From: Prosthecobacter debontii
GTDB lineage: Bacteria > Verrucomicrobiota > Verrucomicrobiia > Verrucomicrobiales > Akkermansiaceae
DNA: 64,000 nt
Direction of reading: 5' to 3'
Assembly (NCBI GenBank): GCA_945862245.1
Contig: CAMAXN010000010.1
Coordinates: forward strand, 1 to 64,000
The position numbers and the translations under genes were made by a program. This document shows positions 18,711 to 30,058 of this stretch, piece by piece; positions within the stretch are counted from its first letter, which is position 1; each line of letters opens with the position of its first letter. Under the pieces are notes generated by a model. That model worked only from the letters and a program-made list of their open reading frames with translations, did not search any database and was not told the origin of the DNA.

Positions 18711-21113
18711 TCACGGCTCCCATCGCGGTTCCACACCCAGCAGGTTGCGGACGAAGTAATCCTTCTGACGTCGATTCCCGTGGGCGGAGCCAGCCGCACC
18801 GTGGTCGGCGCCGGGGATGATCAGCATGTCGAAATCGCGATCGGCGTTAACCAAGGCATTGACGACCTGCATGGTCGACGCGGGATCGACGTTGCGGTCC
18901 AGTTCGCCCACAATCAGCAGTAGCTTGCCCTTGAGCTTATGGGCGTGGGTCACGTTGGAACTTTCGGCGTATTCCGGCCCCACAGGCCAACCCATCCAAG
19001 CTTCGTTCCACCAGATCTTATCCATGCGATTGTCGTGGCAACCGCAATCTGAGACGGCCACCTTGTAGAAATCTCCGTGATGGAGCAGGGCCCCGGTCGA
19101 ACTTTGCCCGCCGGCCGAACCTCCGAAGATCCCGACGCGGTTGATGTCAATATAGGGGTACTTCTTCGCGGCCTCTTTGATCCAGAGAATGCGATCGGGG
19201 AAACCTGCGTCGCCCACATTCTTCCAGCACACGTCGTGGAAGGCCTTGCTGCGGTGCGACGTGCCCATGCCGTCGATCTGCACCAAGATGAATCCCAACT
19301 CGGACCACCTTTGGGCGCCGTGACAAGGCGAAAAACTCTTCGGCACGAAGGAACCGTGAGGCCCAGCGTATATCTGCTCAATTACCGGATACTTCTTGTT
19401 CGGGTCGAACGTCGAGGGGCGGTAAATCACCCCGTAGATGTCGGTCTTGCCGTCGCGCCCCTTGGCCACGAAACGCTCAGGTCTTTGCCAGGCGGTGGCC
19501 TCGAGTTCACTGGCATCGGACTCTTCCAAGCGGCAAACCAGCGAACCGTCACTAACCCGACGCAACTCGTTCACCGGCGGCATGTCCACGCGGGAATACG
19601 TGTCGATGATAAACTCACGGTCCGGCGAGTATTCGATCGAGTGCGTGCCATCGCCGGCGGTCAATTTCACCAGGCCCGTCCCGTCGAAATTGATGCGGCA
19701 AAAGTGGATGTAATAGGGATCCTGTTCGGGATAGATCCCCCCCGCCTGGAACCAGATCTGACGCTTGGCCGTATCCACGTGGTCGACCCCCCGCACGATC
19801 CACGGGCCCTTGGTAATCTGGTTCTTCAGCTGTCCGCTGCCGAAATCGAACAAGTACAAATGGTTCCACCCGTCGCGTTCCGACATCCAGATCATCTCGT
19901 TAGTAGACTCCAACAACTGGCGATAATTATAGTCGGAATAATTGACGAAAGTCTTGCTAGGATCGTCGATTAGCGCAGTGACTTCGCCGCTCTCGGCATC
20001 GATGGCCACGATCCTCACCACGTCGTGTCCCCGTTGGTTGTAGTAGAATGTGAATCTGCTGGAGTCCTTCTCCCAGCGATAAGCATCGATACTCCATGGG
20101 TTGGCAAAAAGCGTCTCGTCGAGCGGAACCTCCTTCTTTCCGACGATGTCGAACAGGTGCGGCTTGGTCTGGGCAATCTGGTCGCCCGGTTTGAGATAGC
20201 TGTTCGAATGCAACTTCGGTTGTAACTGATCCTTGGGCGAGGACTCGACGAAATGGACTATATGCTCTTGAGCCTTCTTATGACGGAAACCAATCAGCTT
20301 CTTCCGGTCGGGTGACCATTGAAAATTGTCTTGATAACCGTGGCTCTCCTCACCGTCCGTCGTCAGGGCGATTTCCTTGCCGCCCTCGCCGAGACGAAGC
20401 CAGACATTGTGGTCCTTGATGAAAACCTCTACCTTCTTCACTTCTTCCTTTTGTGCGGAGCCCTTCTTTTCCTCAGGCGATTGAGGGAACTGAAGTTTGG
20501 GCTCGGCCGGTTTCTCGTGCGGTTGCAAAGTCGCTTCGGCCGCAGCTTGCGGGGATTGCGAGAAGAGTAACTCCGAGGCCTCCTGTCGCAGAGCGGGGAT
20601 TCCTCTTAAGATCGACACCTTTCGGTCCCCGGGCGTTTCTTCAGTGAGAGACTGATCCTTAAGATTGATTTTCCACGATTTATCCACCGCCTTGAAGTAG
20701 ACGGCCTCTTCCAGCGATCCCTTGTCATCGCCATCCGCTTTCTTATATTCGATCGCATCGAAGGGCAGTTTATGAGCATCGAAGGCCTTACCGGTTGCTT
20801 GCGCGAGATTCTTTGCCAGCCGCTCGTGGTCGAAAGCCGCTTTTCGCTTCCCCGCGGCCGCATCAACAAAAACGAAAACTTTCCGGCCGTGCCTCAGGTC
20901 GTTGCGATACCAGAAGCACTTGGTTCCAGCCAGCCAATTCGCTTTGACATTCGTCCGAAACACCTTACCTCCGGTTATTTCGCCTATTTTATCGAAACGT
21001 TCGTAGTCCGCCTTGGTCCCCTGAGCCTGAAGAATCGTGACCGTTGACATCAAAACCAAAGCCCCGGCGCCGCCGATCCAGTAATTTATAGAAGGTAGAT
21101 TGAGCATCGACAT
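18711..21113 (-). CDS. S9 family (DPP IV-like) prolyl peptidase, exported
   Basis: An 800-residue protein with an N-terminal hydrophobic segment, a beta-propeller region with repeats such as DNFQWSPDRKKLIGF, and a C-terminal alpha/beta-hydrolase domain. The nucleophile motif is GIFGGSAGGQSS (Ser about residue 666). The acid lies in GELDRNVDPAST and the histidine in IIPGADHGAAGS, completing the Ser-Asp-His triad of the S9 family. Members cleave dipeptides after proline or alanine in the periplasm or outside. A low-complexity insertion rich in Lys/Glu/Pro (about residues 195-225) is unusual. It ends 48 bp before the BNR gene. Confidence 0.9.
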   Translation of the reverse strand: MSMLNLPSINYWIGGAGALVLMSTVTILQAQGTKADYERFDKIGEITGGKVFRTNVKANWLAGTKCFWYRNDLRHGRKVFVFVDAAAGKRKAAFDHERLAKNLAQATGKAFDAHKLPFDAIEYKKADGDDKGSLEEAVYFKAVDKSWKINLKDQSLTEETPGDRKVSILRGIPALRQEASELLFSQSPQAAAEATLQPHEKPAEPKLQFPQSPEEKKGSAQKEEVKKVEVFIKDHNVWLRLGEGGKEIALTTDGEESHGYQDNFQWSPDRKKLIGFRHKKAQEHIVHFVESSPKDQLQPKLHSNSYLKPGDQIAQTKPHLFDIVGKKEVPLDETLFANPWSIDAYRWEKDSSRFTFYYNQRGHDVVRIVAIDAESGEVTALIDDPSKTFVNYSDYNYRQLLESTNEMIWMSERDGWNHLYLFDFGSGQLKNQITKGPWIVRGVDHVDTAKRQIWFQAGGIYPEQDPYYIHFCRINFDGTGLVKLTAGDGTHSIEYSPDREFIIDTYSRVDMPPVNELRRVSDGSLVCRLEESDASELEATAWQRPERFVAKGRDGKTDIYGVIYRPSTFDPNKKYPVIEQIYAGPHGSFVPKSFSPCHGAQRWSELGFILVQIDGMGTSHRSKAFHDVCWKNVGDAGFPDRILWIKEAAKKYPYIDINRVGIFGGSAGGQSSTGALLHHGDFYKVAVSDCGCHDNRMDKIWWNEAWMGWPVGPEYAESSNVTHAHKLKGKLLLIVGELDRNVDPASTMQVVNALVNADRDFDMLIIPGADHGAAGSAHGNRRQKDYFVRNLLGVEPRWEP

Positions 21114-21122
21114 TTTTTCTCT

Positions 21123-22733
21123 TTAATCTTTAGCTTTTTCTTTTGCTTGCTCGGCTTCGATTCGATCGAAAGCCTCGACCACTGCGACTGGCCAGCGGAA
21201 CTCGGGTGCGTCCGCCGGATCGAAGCCCTTCAGGTGTGGTTCATCCAACCGTTTCAAAACGGGCACGTAGACCCATTCGTTTTGTAGAAACGTATCATCG
21301 AGCAGTTTGGCGAATTCCGGTAAATGTGTTTTCAGCTGCTCGCGGGTCGTTAGGTGGGAGACAAGCTTTCCATCGGGCCCGATCACGGTGAACGAGTCCT
21401 GCCCTCTACCAGACTTCGGCCTCTTGCGTCCGTTGCACTCGAACCATGTCTGAACGCCTTCAGCCCAAAACTCCCCAACGCCACCATCGATTGCGTATCC
21501 ACCGAAGCGACCACTCTCCTTTGCCTCGTCGAATAGCTTCCTAAGTCGCACGTTGAACTCCTCACCAAGGACACCGTGAATCCCGTGGGCGAATTCATGA
21601 ATAAAAATATTTTCGCCTTTATAAGGATCTCCCTTGAGATCCAGCAAATTTTCTTCGCCACAACTGACCGGCCTAGAGCCTAGGCCTCGAGCGCGATAAG
21701 CCCACCACAGCGACATTCCTCGGCAGTCGGGCAAGTCGGTCTGCAACTCGCAGTAAGCCATCACGGCCACGAACATCTTTCGCTTTTCGCAAAGATCCCG
21801 AATCACATCAGGCCGATTGGCGAGCATCTTCTTTATCAGGTATCCCGCCTCTTCGAGAGCGTATAAAGATACTTTCTCCGAACCCGCGACAACGAGGCCA
21901 TCAGCGACGATGTGCTGTTTGTAAAACGGATCGAGCGTGTTTCGTAATGCTTGCGGGCTGTACGGATCCAATATCCTTTCCCAGAGTGCGAACCGTTTGG
22001 GCGAGAGTTTCTTAATCTCCGCCAGATGTTCGGGGCCCGCATCCAGACAGACGGCGTATGTCATGGCGAATTCTGCGAGATCTTCATGGCGTACCGTGTC
22101 ACCATAGTCGGAGACGGAGATCTTATCCGCATTGATGGCCTCATCCCACTTGTTGAGTATCTCGGGATCTGACTCCATAAAGACCTGCTCCAGTGTATGA
22201 CCGGCTTCATGGGCGATCACCAAGGCGTCGGCATTAGGAACCAGATTTATATATCCTTTCCCGCCATGTGCACTTGCTCCACCGAGGTCCGCATAGATCG
22301 CGATCCCGTCCTCTCCCTCGTCAGAAACAGCTACGCACGCGCTTAGGTAGGAACTGGGAAGCTTCTCAAGACGCGCGACCAAAAGCTCGAGCTTGGCGCC
22401 AGTCGCATCTTCAATGGTAAGCTTGAACCGATACTCGCCGGAGGTCGCTATCCATTGCTTGCCGGCGACGCCTCCGTTTCTCATCTGAACGGCCTCGGGC
22501 CCAGACACCACTTTTATTTTCGTAGTACTATGCTGCCCGAATTTTTCAATGATCGGTTTGAAGTGCGATTTCAAATTTTCTATTACAGCAGCGCTCGTTA
22601 CGGTATCGCCGCCAGAATTTTGCGCTTGGCCGAACGCTACCGGCACAAAAGCCAAGTGAGCTACCGTAAGGATGGCTCCAGTCAGCAGAAAAGACGAAAA
22701 CGATTTCGGGTGGGATCTCCCCGTGGAAGACAC
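21123..22733 (-). CDS. Exported metalloprotein with two HExxH domains
   Basis: About 536 residues from a GTG at 22733, which sets a signal peptide ending in FVPVAFGQ. There are two separate zinc-protease-type motifs: LVIAHEAGHTLEQVF near residue 160 and NIFIHEFAHGIHGVLG near residue 385. Each is followed at some distance by Glu or Asp residues that could be the third ligand (RHEDLAEFAMTYA; GVGEFWAEGVQTWFE). This looks like a duplicated gluzincin-like or ABC-toxin-like fold, though I cannot name the family. The leader is closely similar to that of the FGE-like protein at 10959-11921. The upstream in-frame extension to 23000 lacks coding character. The gene ends 9 bp before the S9 peptidase gene and is probably in its operon. 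Confidence 0.75.
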   Translation of the reverse strand: MSSTGRSHPKSFSSFLLTGAILTVAHLAFVPVAFGQAQNSGGDTVTSAAVIENLKSHFKPIIEKFGQHSTTKIKVVSGPEAVQMRNGGVAGKQWIATSGEYRFKLTIEDATGAKLELLVARLEKLPSSYLSACVAVSDEGEDGIAIYADLGGASAHGGKGYINLVPNADALVIAHEAGHTLEQVFMESDPEILNKWDEAINADKISVSDYGDTVRHEDLAEFAMTYAVCLDAGPEHLAEIKKLSPKRFALWERILDPYSPQALRNTLDPFYKQHIVADGLVVAGSEKVSLYALEEAGYLIKKMLANRPDVIRDLCEKRKMFVAVMAYCELQTDLPDCRGMSLWWAYRARGLGSRPVSCGEENLLDLKGDPYKGENIFIHEFAHGIHGVLGEEFNVRLRKLFDEAKESGRFGGYAIDGGVGEFWAEGVQTWFECNGRKRPKSGRGQDSFTVIGPDGKLVSHLTTREQLKTHLPEFAKLLDDTFLQNEWVYVPVLKRLDEPHLKGFDPADAPEFRWPVAVVEAFDRIEAEQAKEKAKD

Positions 22734-23329
22734 GGCCGGGTTCCTATTGGTTCCGTGAGACGGCTGCCTGGCCAGAAGGCAAGAAAACGCCCTCCACAGG
22801 TCCGTACGAGCCCAATTAAGGCATACCTTTGCTGGGGGTGGGGGGGTATCACTTTTCGGAGCGTACAATGCGTGTAGGGATTTATGACTTATGTAAATAA
22901 TATGCATGGAATATTTTGGAAGCGGATTTTTTCTGGTTATCAAGTGTACGAATATCTTGGAGCACAGCTTTTGGGAGGTAATCAATACGCTTCCTCCCAT
23001 GCCTCATTATCATCTGTTACGCATAAGACACGTCGTTCTTTCATCGAACACTCGCTAACTACAGCCACCGCCGCGACAATCGGCGAGCTATCCGCAGAAG
23101 GGACATGGAAACGCAACCACCTCCCTTACTTGGATTTTGCCTAGTTAGAGACAAGCATCTCTGGGCTCCAGAGGCAGGTGACATTGATAAAATTTTCTCG
23201 ATAGGCAGTTTCAATGGTGGCCGTTAATTACCATCATGCTCGACACAAAACCGCCCCCACAATTTGTAGCGGGGAACTATATCTACTCTACATCCCAACG
23301 CCACAGATTAATTTGTCATTACCAAAACA
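22734..23329. other. Gene-poor stretch
   Basis: No convincing gene was seen. The only structure is a G-rich run (GGGGGTGGGGGGG) near 22840. It probably holds the promoter of the leftward metalloprotein-peptidase operon. Confidence 0.5.
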
Positions 23330-23536
23330 TTGGCGATAGAACCCAAGTCGTTTTCCAACCCCCCCCAAATCCCATCGCCTGTGAATCATCCAACTCCAGC
23401 GAACCTGAAAAAACGCCATTTAGGCGGTTTTGCTCTCGTGGTAAGCCTGATGTTTATGATTCTCCTCACCGTTGTCGCGATAAGTCACCTCACCCTCTCC
23501 AGAGCACATCGTCTCTTTCAAAGGCCTTCAAGCTAA
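23330..23536 (+). pseudogene. 5' fragment of a Verru_Chthon cassette protein A-like gene
   Basis: The frame contains LGGFALVVSLMFMILLTVVAISHLTLSRAH-like prepilin N-terminal features: a basic stretch, Gly-Phe cleavage site and hydrophobic helix. This is the hallmark of Verru_Chthon cassette protein A (a type IV pilin-like secretion-associated family). The similarity stops after about 30 residues of the mature protein and runs into dispersed element copy F and a stop. Proteins of the family are normally many hundred residues, so this is a decapitated remnant starting at a weak TTG. Confidence 0.55.
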
Positions 23537-23553
23537 TAGCAAATTCCTAGCAG
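23511..23553 (+). repeat. Dispersed element copy F
   Basis: GTCTCTTTCAAAGGCCTTCA followed by AGCTAATAGCAAATTCCTAGCA. It ends with the same 14-bp core as copies A-D and matches G and H in its left part. It terminates the prepilin-like fragment. Confidence 0.7.
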
Positions 23554-23614
23554 GCATTTTTGAAATCAAAGACAATGAGGCGCACTCGTCGGCGTTACCA
23601 ACCTCATCCGCTGA

Positions 23615-25108
23615 TCACGGCAGATTCGTTACGCCCATCAGGAACTTGTCGCACTCGCGGGCGGCGGCGCGGCCTTCGTTGATGGCCCAGACGACGAGGG
23701 ATTGGCCGCGGCGCATGTCACCAGCAGCAAAGACGCCGGGTAGGTTGGTGGTGAACTTGCCATGCTTTGCCTTGACGTTCGAACGGGCATCGGTTTCGAG
23801 CTCGAATTGTTTTACGATGTCGCTCTCTGGCCCGAGGAAACCCATGGCAAGCAGGGCGAGCTGGGCGGGAATAATCCGGGCGGTGCCGGGTTTTTCCTTT
23901 GGCATGTATCTGCCGTTTTCGTGCACCCATTCGATATCGGAAATTTCCAAACCTGTTAGATTGCCGGCCTCGTCCTTGAGGAAGCGCTTCGTCTGGATGA
24001 GGTATTGGCGAGGGTCCTGGCCTTGAACAGCCGCGGCTTCTTCCTGACCGTAGTCCATCTTGTAAACCTTCGGCCACTCGGGCCATGGATTATCGGCGGC
24101 ACGCTCCATCGGCGGCATGGGCATGATTTCCAACTGAATGACGCTGTTGCAACCGTGGCGCAGGCTTGTGCCCACACAGTCAGTGCCGGTATCGCCACCG
24201 CCGATCACCACAACATCTTTGCCCTTGGCATTAAGTGCGGGGATCGTTCCGTCGAAGCCCTTGTCGAGTTGGTAACGAGTGTTTGCAGTGAGAAACTCCA
24301 TCGCGAGATAAACGCCTTTGGCATCCCGACTCTCGATTGGGAGATCGCGGCCGAGGGTCGCGCCGCAGCAGAGAACAATGGCATCGAAATCCTTGCGGAG
24401 TTTTTCCGCCGTCCACTCACTGTCCTTGCCGATATGTATGCCCGTTTTGAAAACGATACCTTCCTCGGTGAGAAGGTTGACGCGGCGTTGCACGACGTCT
24501 TCCTTATCGAGTTTCATATTGGGAATGCCATACATCAGCAGGCCGCCGATGCGGTCTTCACGCTCGAAAACGGTGACATCGTGACCTGCTTGGTTGAGCT
24601 GATCTGCGCAAGCGAGACCGGACGGGCCGGAGCCGACGACAGCGACTTTCTTGCCAGTTCGCTTTTCCGGGATGCGTGGGATGACCCAGCCTTCCTCCCA
24701 ACCCTTGTCGATGATCGCGCACTCGTTGTTCTTGATGGTGACGGGAGGTCCGATGATGCCGAGCACGCAGGAGCCTTCGCAGGGAGCGGGGCAGACGCGG
24801 CCGGTGAACTCGGGGAAATTATTGGTCTTGTGCAGGCGCTCTAGCGCTTCCTTCCAGCGGCCGCGGAAAACCAGATCGTTCCACTCGGGAATCAGGTTGT
24901 TGACCGGGCAGCCGGAGGCCATGCCGGAAACGATATGGCCGGTGTGGCAGAACGGCGTGCCGCAATCCATGCAGCGCGCGCCCTGTGCACGGCGTTCTTT
25001 ATCTTCCCCGTGAACCTTGAATTCCTTCCAGTTCTTGAGGCGTTCGATTGGAGTGATTTCGAAATCGGTCTTGCGATCGATTTCCATGAATCCGGTTGGC
25101 TTGCCCAT
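23615..25108 (-). CDS. gltD: Glutamate synthase small subunit
   Basis: A 497-residue GltD, the NADPH- and FAD-binding beta subunit of glutamate synthase. Cysteine clusters for iron-sulfur binding ([12 protein letters not shown] and [13 protein letters not shown]) lie in the first 120 residues. An FAD motif [17 protein letters not shown] is near residue 152, a second dinucleotide motif [14 protein letters not shown] near residue 300, and a C-terminal [19 protein letters not shown]. It follows gltB by 40 bp on the same strand, so both subunits are cotranscribed. Confidence 0.96.
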   Translation of the reverse strand: MGKPTGFMEIDRKTDFEITPIERLKNWKEFKVHGEDKERRAQGARCMDCGTPFCHTGHIVSGMASGCPVNNLIPEWNDLVFRGRWKEALERLHKTNNFPEFTGRVCPAPCEGSCVLGIIGPPVTIKNNECAIIDKGWEEGWVIPRIPEKRTGKKVAVVGSGPSGLACADQLNQAGHDVTVFEREDRIGGLLMYGIPNMKLDKEDVVQRRVNLLTEEGIVFKTGIHIGKDSEWTAEKLRKDFDAIVLCCGATLGRDLPIESRDAKGVYLAMEFLTANTRYQLDKGFDGTIPALNAKGKDVVVIGGGDTGTDCVGTSLRHGCNSVIQLEIMPMPPMERAADNPWPEWPKVYKMDYGQEEAAAVQGQDPRQYLIQTKRFLKDEAGNLTGLEISDIEWVHENGRYMPKEKPGTARIIPAQLALLAMGFLGPESDIVKQFELETDARSNVKAKHGKFTTNLPGVFAAGDMRRGQSLVVWAINEGRAAARECDKFLMGVTNLP

Positions 25109-25114
25109 GGTGTG

Positions 25115-25142
25115 ATTGAGTATTGAGTATTGAGTATTGGGA
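25115..25142. repeat. Heptamer tandem repeat ATTGAGT x3 plus variant
   Basis: In the gltB-gltD spacer ATTGAGT occurs three times head to tail, followed by ATTGGGA. It is a slippage-prone array in the leader of gltD. Confidence 0.8.
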
Positions 25143-25148
25143 ATTAGA

Positions 25149-28100
25149 TCAGTTGCCTCCTACTCGGGAGAGATCTTTGAGGTTTTCCTCGAAGGCGGCC
25201 ATCGCGGCTTCGTCGCCGGAGAGTCCTTGTTCTTCAACTTTCCGGAAGCATTCGAGCATGCGCTCGTAGTCGCGTGGGAAGACTTTGTAGAACTTGGGTA
25301 TCTCGGCGCTCCAGTTTTCCAAAAGGAATTTTCCGCGAGCGGAACCGGTGAGAGTGAAGTGTTTTTCGATCTCGGCCTTGACGTTGGCGATGTCTCCATC
25401 ACCGCACTCGATGAGTGGGTAGATGTTGACCATTTCCTTGTTTAGGCGTTTCTCGAATTGGCCGTCGATGTCATAGACGTAGGCGATTCCGCCGGACATT
25501 CCAGCCGCGAAGTTGCGGCCGGTCTCGCCGAGCACGATCACCTGACCACCGGTCATGTATTCGCAGCCGTGGTCGCCTACACCTTCGACGACGGTCTTGA
25601 CCCCGGAGTTTCTGACGCAGAAGCGCTCCCCTGCGATGCCGTTTATGTAGGCGGTGCCGGTTGTCGCGCCGTAGAAGGCGACGTTGCCGATGAGGATGTT
25701 TTCCTCCGCTTTGAACAACGAGCCTTTCGGCGGATAGATGATGATCTTCGCACCGGAGAGACCTTTGCCGACGTAGTCATTGGCATCGCCCTCGAGTTCG
25801 AACGTCATGCCCGGCGGGCAGAAGGCAGCGAGTGATTGGCCGGCGCTGCCGTTGAACTTGAGGTGTATGGTGTCCTCCGGCAGACCCTTGCCGCCGTGTT
25901 TGCGGGTCAGTTCGCTGCCGGTGATGGTGCCAACCACGCGGTTGATGTTGATAATGGGCAGCTCGGCGCGGACTTTTTCACCACGCTCGATGGCGGGCTT
26001 GCAGAGCGTGAGCAGCATCGTTTGGTCGAGCGATTTTTCGAGGCCGTGATCCTGTTGTTTCTGGCAGTATGCTCCGACCTCATCGCCCACATCGGGCTTA
26101 TGGAAGATCGAGGTGAGATCCACGCCATCGGCTTTCCAGTGCTCCGCGGCTTCGCGGGTGTCGAGATAATCGACCTGGCCGACCATTTCATTGATCGTGC
26201 GGAAGCCGAGTTCCGCCATGATCTCGCGCATTTCCATGGCGATGAAGGTCATGAAATTGACGACATGCTCGGGCTTACCGGCGAAGTTTTTGCGGAGCTT
26301 CGGATCTTGGGTGGCGACGCCGACCGGGCAGGTGTTTTTCTGGCAGACGCGCATCATGATGCAGCCGACAGAGACGAGCGGAGCTGTGGCGAAGCCGTAT
26401 TCTTCAGCTCCCAGCAAGGCGGCGATGGCTACATCGCGGCCGGTTTTGAGCTGGCCGTCGGTTTCGAGAACCACGCGGGAACGGAGGTCGTTGAGGAGAA
26501 GTATTTGGTTCGTTTCCGCAAGGCCGAGTTCCCATGGGGCGCCGGCGTTGAAAATGGAGGACGAGGGTGATGCACCCGTGCCACCATCGTGACCCGAGAT
26601 CAGGATGACATCCGCATGAGCCTTTGCCACGCCTGCAGCGATGGTGCCGACACCGACTTCCGCGACCAGCTTCACATTGATGCGGGCGCGCGGATTCGCG
26701 TTTTTCAGGTCGTGGATGAGTTCCGCGAGATCCTCAATGGAGTAGATGTCATGGTGCGGTGGCGGAGAAACGAGTCCCACCCCCGGAGTGGAGTAACGCA
26801 CCTTGGCAATCCATGGATAGACCTTGGAACCGGGAAGCTCACCGCCCTCGCCGGGCTTGGCTCCTTGGGAAATCTTGATCTGAATTTCATCGGCGTTGAC
26901 GAGGTATTCGCTAGTGACACCGAAGCGGCCGGAGGCGACCTGTTTGATGGCGGAGCGCTTGCTATCGCCGTTTTCCATCGGGATGAAACGATTGGGATCT
27001 TCACCGCCTTCGCCGGTGTTCGATTTGCCGCCAATGCGGTTCATCGCGATCGCGAGGGTTTCGTGGGCTTCTTGGGAAATCGATCCCCATGACATGGCTC
27101 CGGTCTTGAAGCGGCGGGTGATTTCCTGCACGGAATCCACTTCCTCGATCGGCACCGGCTTGCGCTTATTTTTGAAACGCATCAGGCCACGCAGAGTGGA
27201 GAGGTTCTCGCTCTGGTCGTTGATTTTTTGCGCGTATTTTTTGTAAACCTCATAGCTACCGGTGCGCACCGCCTTTTGCAGGAGGTGGATGGTTTCCGGG
27301 TTGAAAAGGTGGTATTCGCCATCGCTGCGCCATTGATAGACGCCGCCGGATTCGAGCGCGCGTTCTTCGGCTTCGATATGGCGATCCGGGAAAGCGACGC
27401 GATGGCGGATGAGAGCCTCTTCCGCAACGCGGTCGATATCGGAGCCCTCGCAGCGGCTAGATGTGCCGCAGAAATATTTATTCACGAGAGCGGTGCTGAG
27501 GCCGATTGTTTCAAAAATCTGCGCGCCGCGGTAGGAGGCGACGGTGGAGATGCCCATCTTGGCCATGGTTTTGACCACGCCTTTGATGGAGCCTTTGAGG
27601 AAATTGTAGACCGCTTTGTCGAAGTCTATTTCCAGCATTTCTTCCTTGATCATGCGGTGGATAGAATCGAAGGCCATGTAGGGGTTGATGGCATCCGCTC
27701 CGTAACCGATGAGCGTGGAGAAATGATGCACCTCACGAGCCTCCCCCGTTTCCAGAATGATGGAGACCCTGGTGCGGTTGCCAGAGCGGACAAGGTGGTG
27801 GTGGAGGCCGCCCATGACGAGCAGTGTCGGCATCGCGGCGTGGGCGGCGCTGATGTTGCGGTCGGAAACGATCAGGATATTGAAACCATCCGCAATGGCT
27901 TGGTCTGCAGCGGCGCAGAGCGATTCGAAGCCTTTCTCGAGACCGGCGCCACCTTGATCGGCGGGAAAGAGAGCATCGAGAGTGGTGGCCTTGAAGCCAT
28001 CGAGCGCGACCTCGCGGAGTTTGGCGAGCTGTTTGTTATCGAGCAGCGGGTTGTCCAAACGGATCATGCGGCAGCTTTTCGGGCCGGGATCGAGCAGGTT

Positions 28101-29819
28101 GCCCTCTGAGCCGATGAAGGTTTCTGTGGCCGTGACGAGTTCCTCGCGGATACAATCAAGAGCAGGGTTTGTTACCTGTGCGAAGATCTGCTTGAAGTAG
28201 TTATAGAGATGCTTTGGCTTCTCCGAAAGCACGGCAAGCGGGGTGTCGTTGCCCATCGATGAGATTGGCTGAACTCCGCTGGAAGCCGTTGGTCCTAGTA
28301 GCATCCGGAGATCCTCGTAGGTGTAGCCGAAGGCGAGCTGGCGCTCTAGGACGCGATCCTCCTCAACGGTTTTTGGTGCCAGTGGAGCGGGCAGGTCTTT
28401 TATAAACACGCGGTTTTCATCCAGCCATTTTTCGTAGGGTTTGGCGGAATAGACGCGCTCCTTGACCTCTTCATCCGGCACGATCCGGCCTTCCTTCATG
28501 TCCACGAGGAACATGCGGCCCGGACGCAGACGGCCTTTTTGAACAATCGTGAGCGGGTCTAAATCCGGGATCACGCCCACTTCGGAGGCCATGATGACGA
28601 GGTCGTCTTCGGTAACGTAATAGCGGCTCGGGCGCAGGCCATTGCGGTCAAGCACAGCGCCGATCTGGGTGCCGTCCGAGAAAGTGATCGATGCGGGGCC
28701 GTCCCATGGCTCCATCATGCAGGCGTGGAACTCGTAGAAAGCCGTCTTCGCCTCATTCATCATCGTGTGACGCTCCCATGGCTCGGGGATCATCATCATC
28801 ACGGCGTGAACTAGATCGTATCCGCCGAAATGCATGAATTCCAAGGCGTTGTCGAAACGCGCGGAGTCGGAGCCGTCCTCGTTGATGACCGGGAAGAGTT
28901 CCTTGATTTCATCGCCGTATTTTTCGCTCTGGCAGAGTGCCTGACGCGCCTTCATGAAGTTGGCGTTGCCCTGCACCGTGTTGATCTCGCCGTTGTGGGC
29001 GATGAAACGGTTCGGATGGGCGCGGGACCAGCTCGGGAAGGTATTGGTCGAGAACCGCGTGTGCATTAGGGCTAGCGCGGATTCGAAATCCGGGTCGTGG
29101 AAGTCCGGGAAATACTCCGAGAGCTGGCAAGGTGTGAGCATGCCCTTATATACCATCGTGCGTGCCGATAGATTGGTGATGTAAAGATAGGCAGCGCCAG
29201 GGAACGAGTTCGATTTATTGCCGTGCACACCATTGAATTGGTTCGGCATCTCGTTACTACAGATCCAGTAGGCCACGCGGCGGCGGATGATGTAGAGCTT
29301 GCGCTCGAAATCTTGGGGATCGGTAATGTCCACGCTTTTTCCGATGAAGAGCTGCTTGATGCATGGCTCGTAGCGACCCGAGGTTTTGCCGAGGATCTCG
29401 CTTTTTACTGGAACCGTGCGCCAGCCGAGGAATGCCTGGCCCTCGTCGGCGATGATGTGCTCGAAAACCTGCATCGCCGCCTCGCGCTCGCTCGGGTCTG
29501 GCGAAAGAAATACCACGCCCGATCCATAATCGCCTTCCGGTGGCAGTTCGATCCCCTTCTTGGCCATTTCCTTGCGGAGAAACTTGTCAGGCATCTGGAC
29601 TAGCAGACCCGCGCCGTCACCCGTATCTGGATCCGATCCACTGGCTCCGCGATGATCCATATTCGTGTTCATCGTGAGGGTTTTCTGGACGATGTCGTGA
29701 GAGCGCTTGCCTTTGAGGTGTGCGATGAAACCTACACCGCACGAGTCTTTCTCATGGGAAGGATGCCAAAGGCCTTGTGGTTGGGGCCAGCCAAGTGGGG
29801 AAGTCTGCGAAACGGACAT
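25149..29819 (-). CDS. gltB: Glutamate synthase large subunit
   Basis: A 1556-residue GltB. A class II glutaminase domain is processed so that the Cys of [11 protein letters not shown] becomes the N-terminal nucleophile. The central domain, the FMN-binding synthase domain ([21 protein letters not shown]) and the [3Fe-4S] cysteine region ([23 protein letters not shown], here [19 protein letters not shown]) follow in order. The C-terminal GXGXG beta-helix domain ([17 protein letters not shown]) completes it. The enzyme makes two glutamates from glutamine and 2-oxoglutarate with GltD. Length is normal. Confidence 0.97.
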   Translation of the reverse strand: MSVSQTSPLGWPQPQGLWHPSHEKDSCGVGFIAHLKGKRSHDIVQKTLTMNTNMDHRGASGSDPDTGDGAGLLVQMPDKFLRKEMAKKGIELPPEGDYGSGVVFLSPDPSEREAAMQVFEHIIADEGQAFLGWRTVPVKSEILGKTSGRYEPCIKQLFIGKSVDITDPQDFERKLYIIRRRVAYWICSNEMPNQFNGVHGNKSNSFPGAAYLYITNLSARTMVYKGMLTPCQLSEYFPDFHDPDFESALALMHTRFSTNTFPSWSRAHPNRFIAHNGEINTVQGNANFMKARQALCQSEKYGDEIKELFPVINEDGSDSARFDNALEFMHFGGYDLVHAVMMMIPEPWERHTMMNEAKTAFYEFHACMMEPWDGPASITFSDGTQIGAVLDRNGLRPSRYYVTEDDLVIMASEVGVIPDLDPLTIVQKGRLRPGRMFLVDMKEGRIVPDEEVKERVYSAKPYEKWLDENRVFIKDLPAPLAPKTVEEDRVLERQLAFGYTYEDLRMLLGPTASSGVQPISSMGNDTPLAVLSEKPKHLYNYFKQIFAQVTNPALDCIREELVTATETFIGSEGNLLDPGPKSCRMIRLDNPLLDNKQLAKLREVALDGFKATTLDALFPADQGGAGLEKGFESLCAAADQAIADGFNILIVSDRNISAAHAAMPTLLVMGGLHHHLVRSGNRTRVSIILETGEAREVHHFSTLIGYGADAINPYMAFDSIHRMIKEEMLEIDFDKAVYNFLKGSIKGVVKTMAKMGISTVASYRGAQIFETIGLSTALVNKYFCGTSSRCEGSDIDRVAEEALIRHRVAFPDRHIEAEERALESGGVYQWRSDGEYHLFNPETIHLLQKAVRTGSYEVYKKYAQKINDQSENLSTLRGLMRFKNKRKPVPIEEVDSVQEITRRFKTGAMSWGSISQEAHETLAIAMNRIGGKSNTGEGGEDPNRFIPMENGDSKRSAIKQVASGRFGVTSEYLVNADEIQIKISQGAKPGEGGELPGSKVYPWIAKVRYSTPGVGLVSPPPHHDIYSIEDLAELIHDLKNANPRARINVKLVAEVGVGTIAAGVAKAHADVILISGHDGGTGASPSSSIFNAGAPWELGLAETNQILLLNDLRSRVVLETDGQLKTGRDVAIAALLGAEEYGFATAPLVSVGCIMMRVCQKNTCPVGVATQDPKLRKNFAGKPEHVVNFMTFIAMEMREIMAELGFRTINEMVGQVDYLDTREAAEHWKADGVDLTSIFHKPDVGDEVGAYCQKQQDHGLEKSLDQTMLLTLCKPAIERGEKVRAELPIININRVVGTITGSELTRKHGGKGLPEDTIHLKFNGSAGQSLAAFCPPGMTFELEGDANDYVGKGLSGAKIIIYPPKGSLFKAEENILIGNVAFYGATTGTAYINGIAGERFCVRNSGVKTVVEGVGDHGCEYMTGGQVIVLGETGRNFAAGMSGGIAYVYDIDGQFEKRLNKEMVNIYPLIECGDGDIANVKAEIEKHFTLTGSARGKFLLENWSAEIPKFYKVFPRDYERMLECFRKVEEQGLSGDEAAMAAFEENLKDLSRVGGN

Positions 29820-30058
29820 AAGCTTTAAAATAGTGGTATTGCGAAGCGGAGGTAGTATTTCGCGCAGGAAGCGCTAAAAAACAAGCCCAGTTCGCAGGAG
29901 TTATTACCATTCTTCGCGGGGCTCTGCGGCGGAAACTCTGGTCGCCGCCGTGGCAAGAGTGGAGATGGTTAGGGAATGCCTCCCTAGTGAAGGTGACCTC
30001 AAGGTTTTTGGCTTCATTGGAAGTTGAAATTATACGGCGACCGAAGATCGCCGCCATG

